From Verrucomicrobiia bacterium (lineage in GTDB: Bacteria; Verrucomicrobiota; Verrucomicrobiia; Limisphaerales; JADLHS01): 50,299 nucleotides of DNA. Location: NCBI GenBank assembly GCA_011525685.1, contig WYBW01000148.1:1-50299 (forward strand), written 5' to 3'. The position numbers were made by a program, and so were the translations under genes. Below the pieces are notes generated by a model, which searched no databases, was not told the origin of the DNA, and saw only the letters and a list, made by a program, of their open reading frames with translations. Positions 18,031-25,204 of this stretch are shown here, one piece after another (within the stretch, counting starts at the first letter, position 1; each line of letters begins with the position of its first letter).

Positions 18031-19719
18031 TCAGGGCGCGAGTTTCAAAGTCGTCGCGTTGAAGAACTCGATGCACTGCGCCACTTTGGGCAGCGATTCA
18101 TACCAGTCGTAGGAGTATTCCAGACCGATCATGGTGGGTTTGATCCCGAGATGGTGCAGTTCGCGGAAGAATTCCTCGGACTTCCCCACGCCCGTGCCCC
18201 ATGGCACGTCGTGGCCGTCGCCGCCCGTGGCATGCAGGTCGTGCATTTGCAGCGTGAGCAGGCGATCCTTCAGAGTGCGAATGGCCTGGATCGGTTCTAT
18301 GCCCGAGCGCATCCAGTAGCCGAGATCGCCGCACGCGCCAATGCGTTTGCTGCGACCCTGGCACGCCTGAAGGACCTTGTCGGGATGCCAGTAATCCGGC
18401 GATCCCTTCTGGTCGTGATTGTGCAGGGAAACGTTGATGCCGTATTCGTTGCAGAGCCGGTCAATCAATGGCAACGCTTCGAGCTTGGGTTCGGACATAA
18501 ACGTCTCGATGCCCATCTTGCGGCCAAACTCAAAAATCTTCCGTGCGCCGGCTTCGTCATTCGGGATGTCCTGGATGTAAAAGGTCAATAATCGCACGCC
18601 GTCGCTTTCGAGTTTGAGGCGGATTTGCCGCAACTCTTCATCGCTGAGTTGGGGATCAAAGTTTTTGGGAATGTCCTGGCTGACCCTCTGAAAACTCAGG
18701 CCGCCGATATAGGGCAGGCCCAGTTGTGCGGTTTTCTCGATCGTCTCGAAGAACGTGAACTTGTGGAACGTGTAAGCCTCGATGCCAAGTCTCCAGCCGA
18801 GTTTTTCCTGAGCGCGAACGGCGGGGGTAAGCTTCGCGCTGGGTGTAGTGGGCGCTGGGAGATCGCCAAGCGCGAATTGCGCCGCGCCCAGATAGAACTG
18901 CAACATTCTGGCATCCCAGAACACGTGCGGATTGTGGGCAATCGTCGAGTAGAACACACGGCCTTGACCGTAGCTTCTCACCCAGGCCAATGCGTAATCG
19001 TTGTCGGCGCGGATCACATCGCCGCGCGGTTGACCGGCTTTCATGTCGGTCTTTGCGGTATCAATGCTCAACAGGACCCGCACGCGCTGCCGCGAGTATG
19101 GCTCGCCGAATCGGAAGAATTCATCGCGATAATCGAAATCCTGCCCGCCGAAGACGCGATTCAAAGGATGCTCGCGGTCATCCAGCTTGATCCAGACATG
19201 TTCATCGCTTTCTTTGTGCGCCGCACCGCGCGCGCCGATCATCAAGCCGAACTCCGGCCAGTCCTCGATGGCGCCGGGCCAGCGCGTGAAGGCCACCGAC
19301 GTTCCATGCACGCCCATCAACCCACCGCCGCCGGTGATGAACTCCAGCAGGTTCTGCCGCAGATCGGCGTTGGTGAAACAATTGCCCACCGTGTTGTTGA
19401 AGAACACGGCGTCGAATTGCTTGAGTGAGTGGCGCAGAAAAACGGCGGGATCGTTGCTGACGACAGTCTCGAACGCGCCGGTTTTCTTGCCCATGAGCGT
19501 GAACGCTTCATTCGCGTGCGCGATGGAAGGATGTCCGCCGTAGCCGACGTTGAGGGTGAAGATCAGGAGCCGCCGAGGCTTGAGCGGTTGGACGATGGCT
19601 TTGGCCGGAACCGCCTGCTCGATTTTGGCGCGCTCATCGGCGTTCTTGACGAAGGATTCGGCGCCGATGGCTGGCGGAACTGATAACAAAATTGTCGCCA
19701 GTAGAATTTGGTTCTTCAT
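18031..19719 (-). CDS. ThuA-like domain fused to a sugar phosphate isomerase/epimerase (TIM barrel)
   Basis: This 562-aa exported protein begins at ATG 19719 with a signal peptide (ILLATILLSVPPAIGA). Residues about 45-270 are ThuA-like (RRLLIFTLNVGYGGHPSIAH, GGGLMGVHGTS, YGQGRVFYSTIAHNPHVFWD). Residues about 295-560 are a xylose-isomerase-like TIM barrel with candidate metal ligands in MSEPK, VSLHNHDQ, ACGDLGYW and GLEYSYDW. ThuA relatives take part in oxidation of disaccharides to 3-keto sugars, and the barrel family includes 3-keto sugar epimerases and lyases. A fusion suggests two consecutive steps. The frame runs on upstream to 20076 through repeats; that part is not taken as coding. Confidence 0.85.
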   Translation of the reverse strand: MKNQILLATILLSVPPAIGAESFVKNADERAKIEQAVPAKAIVQPLKPRRLLIFTLNVGYGGHPSIAHANEAFTLMGKKTGAFETVVSNDPAVFLRHSLKQFDAVFFNNTVGNCFTNADLRQNLLEFITGGGGLMGVHGTSVAFTRWPGAIEDWPEFGLMIGARGAAHKESDEHVWIKLDDREHPLNRVFGGQDFDYRDEFFRFGEPYSRQRVRVLLSIDTAKTDMKAGQPRGDVIRADNDYALAWVRSYGQGRVFYSTIAHNPHVFWDARMLQFYLGAAQFALGDLPAPTTPSAKLTPAVRAQEKLGWRLGIEAYTFHKFTFFETIEKTAQLGLPYIGGLSFQRVSQDIPKNFDPQLSDEELRQIRLKLESDGVRLLTFYIQDIPNDEAGARKIFEFGRKMGIETFMSEPKLEALPLIDRLCNEYGINVSLHNHDQKGSPDYWHPDKVLQACQGRSKRIGACGDLGYWMRSGIEPIQAIRTLKDRLLTLQMHDLHATGGDGHDVPWGTGVGKSEEFFRELHHLGIKPTMIGLEYSYDWYESLPKVAQCIEFFNATTLKLAP

Positions 19720-19739
19720 CGTTACTTGTGTGTTGCGTT

Positions 19740-19774
19740 CACCCTCCCCCTGACCCTCTCCCTGAGGGAGAAGG
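19740..19774 (-). repeat. Interspersed palindromic repeat, family A, copy 3
   Basis: The C/T-rich unit with core CCTCTCCCTGAGGGAGAAGG is related to 116-155 and is inverted relative to 19856-19894. It sits just upstream of the ThuA-isomerase gene. Confidence 0.65.
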
Positions 19775-19855
19775 AACGCGTTCGTACGGTCTGACCTGCC
19801 CGAATGTCTCCCGTGCCACCGCCGACTTACGCCCACTCCAAAACCGGTGGATGAT

Positions 19856-19894
19856 TCTCCCTCTCCCAGCGGGAGAGGGCCGGGGTGAGAGAGA
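19856..19894 (+). repeat. Interspersed palindromic repeat, family A, copy 4
   Basis: This copy shares the first 24 bp of the unit at 16-57 (core CTCCCAGCGGGAG) and forms an inverted pair with 19740-19774 across about 80 bp. Confidence 0.7.
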
Positions 19895-19915
19895 ACACTT
19901 GGCCGTGACAATGCG

Positions 19916-20074
19916 GTGGGATTCCGGGGAGCGCACACCTCCGGCGTGTGCTTTGCGGCGTCGCGCCGCAATGCACGTCCCACATTCTCGATGTACCAAC
20001 CGGGTTGCACAAAATGGTGTGAAGAAGCCGTCAGCGCGACGCTGACGGCAGCACTCGGGACGCGTGCGCTCCCC
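19916..20074. repeat. Compound palindromic element with terminal inverted repeats (MITE-like)
   Basis: Positions 19926-19936 (GGGGAGCGCAC) and 20064-20074 (GTGCGCTCCCC) are perfect 11-bp inverted ends about 149 bp apart. Inside are a GCACAC/GTGTGC hairpin, GCGGCGTCGCGCCGC, and a perfect 9-bp hairpin CCGTCAGCG/CGCTGACGG. No coding sequence is seen, and no clear target-site duplication. Confidence 0.6.
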
Positions 20075-20139
20075 ATTTTCGCTGCATGAATCCGGCTTAA
20101 TCACTGGCAAGAGCATATCCAAAAGGATTCGCACCATCC

Positions 20140-21621
20140 TCACATCCGCCACGGCGAGCGCATCGCACGCGAGCGGAGACGGTTGGCCGCCTCGCAGTTG
20201 GTGAATTCTTCCTTTAGCGGATCCCAATTCAACGACCGCCCAGTCCAGCAAGCGATGTTGGCCAAGTGGCCCAGGCTGGCTCCGCGATGGCCGATCTCCT
20301 CATCCGCACTCGGCGATTTGCGCGTGCGAATACATTCGAGCCAGTTGGCGTGATGATTGTTCGCGCCGATGTTCACCTCGCGCGTGCGTTTGAGTTCCAT
20401 TTCCTCGAAGAGCGATTCCGGCTCGCCCTCGATCTGTCCGCCGGTGGAGAGCGTGGTGACCCAGCCGCGTTCGCCAACGAACACGCCGCCAAAGTTGCCG
20501 GCAATCCGCGCCGTCGCCGGCAAAGCCCGATAAAGGTCCTTGATCTGTCCCCAGTGATCCACGAGATGCAGCAGCGTGCCGTTCGCGTAGCGGCATGTCA
20601 GCGTCGGAAACTGGCCGCTGCCGGGATGAATGATCTCGACCGGCCCGCTGTTCTCATAACCGAGCGCCCATTGAATCACATCCGCCGAGTGCGACAGAAA
20701 CCAGGTGGAGGACGTGACGCCGAACGCATCGGCAAACGCCCACGGCACGACTCCCGGAGTCGGATTGGTATGATAGAGATGATTGTAAGGCCGCCACGGC
20801 GCCGGACCGACCCACAGATCCCAGTCCAATCCTTCGGGGACAGGTTCCGCAGGCAGAGCAAAATCCATGGGCGGATAGCTCTTCCCGCAGCGATCCGGGC
20901 TGACCACGCTGGCGAACGGCGCGAAGCGTCCGCCGGCAATGTTCCCGTGGATGTTGTGGTAGAGCGTGAACACGGACTTCACCTTGCCGAGCCGGCCATC
21001 GCGGATGAACCGGCATACGCGGCGAATGTCGGGAATGGAGCGATACTGCGTGCCGGTCTGAAACACGCGCCCGTAACGGCGCACCGTTTCCACCAGTTTC
21101 CGGCCCTCTTGAATCGTCATGGAGACCGGCTTCTCGCAATAAATGTCTTTGCCAGCCTTGGCGGCGTCAATGGATTGGAGCGCGTGCCAGTGATCCGGCG
21201 TGACGATGACCACGGCGTCAATGTCCGCCCGCGCGAGCAACTCGCCGTAATCGTTGTAGGCCGCGCAACCCTTGTAGCTTCCGCCCGGTTCGTTGGCCGC
21301 GTAAGTGGCGTCCGCGACTTCACGCCCCTGCTCGCGGCGGACTTTGTCCACGTCACACACCGCCACAAGCTGCGTGTCGGAGCGATGCGCGATCACCCGC
21401 AGATGCCCGCTGCCCATCAGCCCTTTGCCTATCAAACCGACGGTGATGCGTTCGCTGGGGGGAGTGGTGCCGTTCGCGCCTCGGGCCGAAGCGGGAATGA
21501 TCGCTGGCAGGGCCAGGACGCTGGCCGCGGCCAGACCGTGCTGGAGGAATTTGCGGCGATTCATGCCGTTCGAAGCCGGAGCGGACTTGCCGCGCCCAAG
21601 ATGCCGGGGTGTTGTCTTCAT
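20140..21621 (-). CDS. Tat-exported Gfo/Idh/MocA-family oxidoreductase (1)
   Basis: This 493-aa NAD(P)-dependent oxidoreductase has a Tat leader (MNRRKFLQHGLAAASV). A start at ATG 21621 is chosen; ATG 21564 immediately before NRRKF is the alternative. The Rossmann domain shows VGLIGKGLMGSGHLRV, then VVIVTPDHWHA and the catalytic-loop motif YCEKPVS. The C-terminal substrate domain contains DWDLWVGPAPWRPYN and ends MRSPWRM. Such exported members are plentiful in Verrucomicrobiota and oxidise sugar hydroxyls (inositol, glucoside, 3-keto-type chemistry). It is upstream of the ThuA-isomerase gene on the same strand, separated by a repeat block. Confidence 0.92.
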   Translation of the reverse strand: MKTTPRHLGRGKSAPASNGMNRRKFLQHGLAAASVLALPAIIPASARGANGTTPPSERITVGLIGKGLMGSGHLRVIAHRSDTQLVAVCDVDKVRREQGREVADATYAANEPGGSYKGCAAYNDYGELLARADIDAVVIVTPDHWHALQSIDAAKAGKDIYCEKPVSMTIQEGRKLVETVRRYGRVFQTGTQYRSIPDIRRVCRFIRDGRLGKVKSVFTLYHNIHGNIAGGRFAPFASVVSPDRCGKSYPPMDFALPAEPVPEGLDWDLWVGPAPWRPYNHLYHTNPTPGVVPWAFADAFGVTSSTWFLSHSADVIQWALGYENSGPVEIIHPGSGQFPTLTCRYANGTLLHLVDHWGQIKDLYRALPATARIAGNFGGVFVGERGWVTTLSTGGQIEGEPESLFEEMELKRTREVNIGANNHHANWLECIRTRKSPSADEEIGHRGASLGHLANIACWTGRSLNWDPLKEEFTNCEAANRLRSRAMRSPWRM

Positions 21622-21741
21622 GCGAGCCAACTTTCGTGGCAAGGCATACGGGGTTTGCGCGCAAGGGTCAAGGAGTGCTTGCAAGCAAATGGGCTCATGG
21701 GCGCATCTCAGTTTATTTCAGGTTGGGATTCCTGGCGCAGC

Positions 21742-21864
21742 GCAGGTTTCCCAACCTGCGGTATCGCCGACTTCCAGTCGGCTGGCCCAGGCGCGGCGTG
21801 GCAGGCCAGGCGTTCGCCGCGTTTGCGGGTTGGAAATCCGCGACCCGGCAGACTGGAAGTCTGC
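21742..21864. repeat. Palindromic hairpin cluster, family C, copy 1
   Basis: Three short hairpins follow each other: GCAGGTT/AACCTGC (21742-21759), GCCGACT/AGTCGGC (21766-21782) and GCAGACT/AGTCTGC (21848-21864). The first 40 bp resemble 46146-46187. The intergenic stretch 21622-22146 holds this cluster and the family D copy, and no gene that I can support. Confidence 0.65.
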
Positions 21865-21974
21865 GCTACAGCATCGGCCCGACGCCCCCTGCAAGAAAGT
21901 GAGATGCGCCCTGGGCTCACCTCGCTGTTGCAACCGGGTCTGCTTGCGCTTGGCTGCGGGGCCGGGCTGGGCGC

Positions 21975-22003
21975 CGGAGGGGCGGCTGGCAAGCCGCCTC
22001 TCC
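21975..22003 (+). repeat. Interspersed palindromic repeat, family D, copy 2
   Basis: This is almost identical to 251-279, with the near-palindrome GGCGGCTGGCAAGCCGCC flanked by CGGAGG and CTCC. Confidence 0.7.
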
Positions 22004-22146
22004 GCCGGACCGTCGGACTTGCCAAAAAGCGAGATGGGTCTGAAGGAAGTCGGATTTCGGATTGCCTGCCACAGGCGATCGTGAGAGGATTTTGACGGTT
22101 GGGAAAATTGGGCAAGACGGAAAAACCACGACCAGAGACTTGGGTT

Positions 22147-23514
22147 ATGAAAATGGGCATCACTCGCCGCAGTTTCGTTCGCACGAACCTCACCCTCGCG
22201 CTGGCGGCTGGCGCGTTTCCTTCGATCATTCCGGCCACGGCACTGGGCCGTCAAGGCGGCGTCGCCGCCAACAGCCGCATCGGCGTGGGCTGCATCGGTG
22301 TCGGGCCACAGGGCCGGGGCGTGATGAATGGATTTCTGTCGCAGTCCAGCGCTCAAGTCGTGGCGGTATGCGACGTGAAGCGGGACCAATTGGAGCTGGC
22401 GCGGAATCAGGTGAACCAGCGTTACCAAAACGCCGACTGCGCCACGCATGGTGACTTCCGCGAGTTGCTGGCCCGCAAGGATATTGACGCCGTCTTGATC
22501 GCCACCCCGGATCATTGGCACGTGTATGTCGCGGTCGCCGCCGCGGCGGCGGGCAAGGACATGTATCTCGAAAAGCCCATGGGCCTCTCGCTCGCGGAAG
22601 ATCAGATTCTGCGCCAGGCGATCCAACAGCACAAACGGGTTTTCCAATTCGGCACGCAACAGCGGTCGAGCCGCGAGTTTCAACGCGCTTGTGAACTGGT
22701 CCGCACCGGTCGCATAGGCCCGCTCAAACAGATCAACGTCTGGTGCGCCGCGAGCCATCCGGGCGGTTCCACGACACCCGCGCCCGTGCCGGACACCCTC
22801 AACTACGACTTCTGGCTGGGACCGGCGCGGTTCACGCCCTACACCGCGGACAAGTGCCTCGCGGAGGGCAAGACCTGGTGGTTCAACACGGATTACGCCC
22901 TGGGCTTTATCGCCGGCTGGGGCGTGCATCCGCTCGACATCGCGCTGTGGGGCCACCCGGCGATGATGAACGGGCCGATGGCGGTTGAGGGCAAGGCGAT
23001 CATTCCGACGGAAGGCGCTTGCAATACCTCAGTCGCCTGGAAGGTGAACTTCACCTTTGCGGACGGTGTGCGAATGGATTTTCGCGGCACGCGAAACGGC
23101 TACGATCAGGTCAATGAGATGAACGACCTGAGTCCGTTTGAAGCCCGATACGGAAAGCTCGCCGATCACGGCACGGCCTTTGAAGGCACGGACGGCTGGA
23201 TTCTGGTGAATCGTGGGCTGCTGCGAACGCACCCGGAAAACCTGGTGGAGGTGTCCACTTCCGCGGATCAGCAACTGCGCCGCAGCGCGAATCACGTTGG
23301 CAACTTCCTGGACTGCGTCCGCAGTCGCGAGGCAACCGTCTGCCCCATCGAAGACGCGGTTCAAGCGGACCTCCTGTGCCAGTTGAGCGACATCGCCAGC
23401 CGGCTGGAACGCAAGCTCAGGTTCGATCCCAAGCAGGAGAAGTTCCTGAAAGACGACGAGGCGAACCGGAAACTCGCGCTTCGTCCGCCGAGGTCACCCT
23501 GGAGTTTGGGTTGA
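22147..23514 (+). CDS. Tat-exported Gfo/Idh/MocA-family oxidoreductase (2)
   Basis: This 455-aa protein starts at ATG 22147. The Tat leader is ITRRSFVRTNLTLALAAGAF. The Rossmann domain reads GVGCIGVGPQGRGVMNGF, with VLIATPDHWHVYVA and the motif YLEKPMGL carrying the catalytic-loop Lys. The C-terminal domain includes DFWLGPARFTPYTADKC and GWGVHPLDIALWG, and the protein ends PRSPWSLG, the same closing pattern as oxidoreductase 1. It is divergently oriented to oxidoreductase 1 and precedes an MFS transporter, which suggests sugar-derivative oxidation linked to uptake. The substrate is unknown. Confidence 0.92.
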   Translation: MKMGITRRSFVRTNLTLALAAGAFPSIIPATALGRQGGVAANSRIGVGCIGVGPQGRGVMNGFLSQSSAQVVAVCDVKRDQLELARNQVNQRYQNADCATHGDFRELLARKDIDAVLIATPDHWHVYVAVAAAAAGKDMYLEKPMGLSLAEDQILRQAIQQHKRVFQFGTQQRSSREFQRACELVRTGRIGPLKQINVWCAASHPGGSTTPAPVPDTLNYDFWLGPARFTPYTADKCLAEGKTWWFNTDYALGFIAGWGVHPLDIALWGHPAMMNGPMAVEGKAIIPTEGACNTSVAWKVNFTFADGVRMDFRGTRNGYDQVNEMNDLSPFEARYGKLADHGTAFEGTDGWILVNRGLLRTHPENLVEVSTSADQQLRRSANHVGNFLDCVRSREATVCPIEDAVQADLLCQLSDIASRLERKLRFDPKQEKFLKDDEANRKLALRPPRSPWSLG

Positions 23515-23650
23515 AGAACCCGGCCCGTCCGGTCGCGGAAGTGTTTGCTTGCAAATCCCGCGGTGACGAACACCGTGGACGCGCAATCCGGTCGCGGCCA
23601 TCAGCGTCCGCCGCGCACCGCACTCAGACGATCGGCCAACAACCCAGGCA

Positions 23651-25012
23651 ATGAGCGAATCCGTCTCTCCGGCGCCGCGGCGCATCGGTTACTACCGATG
23701 GCACATCTGCGCCCTGCTCTTTTTTGCCGCGACCATCAACTACATTGACCGGCAGGTCATCGGCATTCTCAAGCCGACGCTCACACAGGAGTTCGGGTGG
23801 ACGGACGAGCGCATTTATTCCTCGATCGTCTTCAGCTTTCAACTGGCGTACGCGATTGGATTCATGTTGGCGGGACGGGTCATGGACACGATCGGAGTGC
23901 GGCGCGGCTTTGCCCTCGCGGTCGTTCTTTGGAGCATTGCGGCCATGGCGCACGGCGCCGCGGGACTGTTCCCCACTCTCCATCTGCCAGTGCTCAACCT
24001 GGACGCGAAGAGCGGCTTCGCTTTGGTGACGCTGACCGGGGCGGCGGCGGGTTTCGCCCTCGCCCGCTTTGCCCTGGGCATTGGCGAGTCCGGGAATTTT
24101 CCGGCCTCCATCAAGACCGTGGCCGAATGGTTTCCCAAGAAGGAACGCGCCCTGGCCACGGGCATCTTCAATTCCGGCACCAACGTGGGCGCGCTGCTGA
24201 CGCCTTTGGTCGTGCCGTGGATTCTGGGTCACTGGGGCTGGCAGTGGGCGTTCATTTCCACGGGCTTGATCGGTTTCCTGTGGGTGGCCTGGTGGCTGGC
24301 GGTTTATCGGCTGCCCGAGCGCCATCCGCGCTTGTCCGCCGCGGAACTGGCGCATATCCGCAGCGATCCGCCGGATCCGGAGGCGCACATCCCGTGGCGA
24401 CGGCTGCTGCCCTTTCGCCAGACGTGGGCTTTCGCTCTGGGTAAATTCATGACCGACCCGATCTGGTGGCTTTACCTGTTCTGGGTACCGGACTTTTTGA
24501 ACAAGACCCACGGAGTCAAAGTCACCGTCCTCGAGATGGGGCCGCCGTTGGTGACGATCTACCTGGTGGCCGATGTCGGGAGCATCGGCGGCGGGTGGCT
24601 TTCGTCACACTGGATCAAGCGCGGCTGGTCGCACAATCGCGCCCGTAAGACGGCCATGCTGATTTGCGCGCTGGCCGTGGTGCCGATTGTCATCGCGGCG
24701 GTCGTGCCCAGTCTGGTGCTCGCCGTGGCGTTGATCAGCCTGGCAGCGGCGGCGCATCAAGGCTGGTCGGCCAACCTGTTCACGCTCACGTCGGACATGT
24801 TCCCGCGCAAAGCTGTTGGCTCGGTGGTGGGCATCGGCGGCATGGCGGGTGCCGTCGGAGGGATGTTCATTGCGATGCTGGTGGGCGCGGTCCTCCAAGC
24901 CACACAGAGCTACGTGCCGATCTTTATCATCGCGGGTTGCGCGTATCTCGTGGCGTTGCTGGTGATTCACCTGCTGTCGCCGCGCCTGGAAGCCGCGGAC
25001 ATCTCGGGTTGA
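23651..25012 (+). CDS. MFS transporter, anion:cation symporter (hexuronate transporter-like)
   Basis: This 453-aa protein has about 12 membrane segments. TM1 contains FAATINYIDRQVIGIL, typical of the ACS branch that includes hexuronate (ExuT) and glucarate transporters. The loop 2-3 signature is GRVMDTIGVRRGF. FALGIGESGNFPASIKTVAEWFP is the family motif after TM4. It lies 136 bp after oxidoreductase 2 on the same strand, so shared transcription is plausible. The predicted substrate is an organic anion such as a uronic acid. That is an inference by family and context only. Confidence 0.9.
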   Translation: MSESVSPAPRRIGYYRWHICALLFFAATINYIDRQVIGILKPTLTQEFGWTDERIYSSIVFSFQLAYAIGFMLAGRVMDTIGVRRGFALAVVLWSIAAMAHGAAGLFPTLHLPVLNLDAKSGFALVTLTGAAAGFALARFALGIGESGNFPASIKTVAEWFPKKERALATGIFNSGTNVGALLTPLVVPWILGHWGWQWAFISTGLIGFLWVAWWLAVYRLPERHPRLSAAELAHIRSDPPDPEAHIPWRRLLPFRQTWAFALGKFMTDPIWWLYLFWVPDFLNKTHGVKVTVLEMGPPLVTIYLVADVGSIGGGWLSSHWIKRGWSHNRARKTAMLICALAVVPIVIAAVVPSLVLAVALISLAAAAHQGWSANLFTLTSDMFPRKAVGSVVGIGGMAGAVGGMFIAMLVGAVLQATQSYVPIFIIAGCAYLVALLVIHLLSPRLEAADISG

Positions 25013-25032
25013 GTGGCACAGTGTTTCTCGAC

Positions 25033-25073
25033 CAGCCCGAACCGGTGTCACGATCGCGCTGGATTTCGGGCTG
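25033..25073. terminator. Possible hairpin between convergent genes
   Basis: CAGCCCGAA (25033-25041) is a perfect inverted match to TTCGGGCTG (25065-25073), with a 23-nt loop, just after the MFS stop. There is no long T run, so this is at best a weak or factor-assisted terminator. Confidence 0.3.
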
Positions 25074-25204
25074 CTTTCCATGAACCCCCTCACCCTGAGA
25101 CCTGCCGCACGGACGTCGGAAGGAATCGAGCGCTTGCCGGCTGTGTCGCTCACTCCGCTGAAGTGGACCGGAGCAACGGAAAAGTTTCCAAGCCTCTCGT
25201 CGGT

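Noticed and set aside
19720..20076. N-terminal extension of the ThuA-isomerase frame
   Set aside because: The extension is repeat-encoded (peptides such as HPGPLPLGEGE) and would hide the signal peptide that begins at 19719.
20266..22095. 609-aa open frame antisense to oxidoreductase 1 and running through repeats
   Set aside because: Its end is made of repeat-derived sequence and the rest mirrors a Gfo/Idh/MocA gene.
21718..22956. 412-aa open frame on the minus strand across repeats and the start of oxidoreductase 2
   Set aside because: Composed of palindromic repeats and antisense sequence; no motif.
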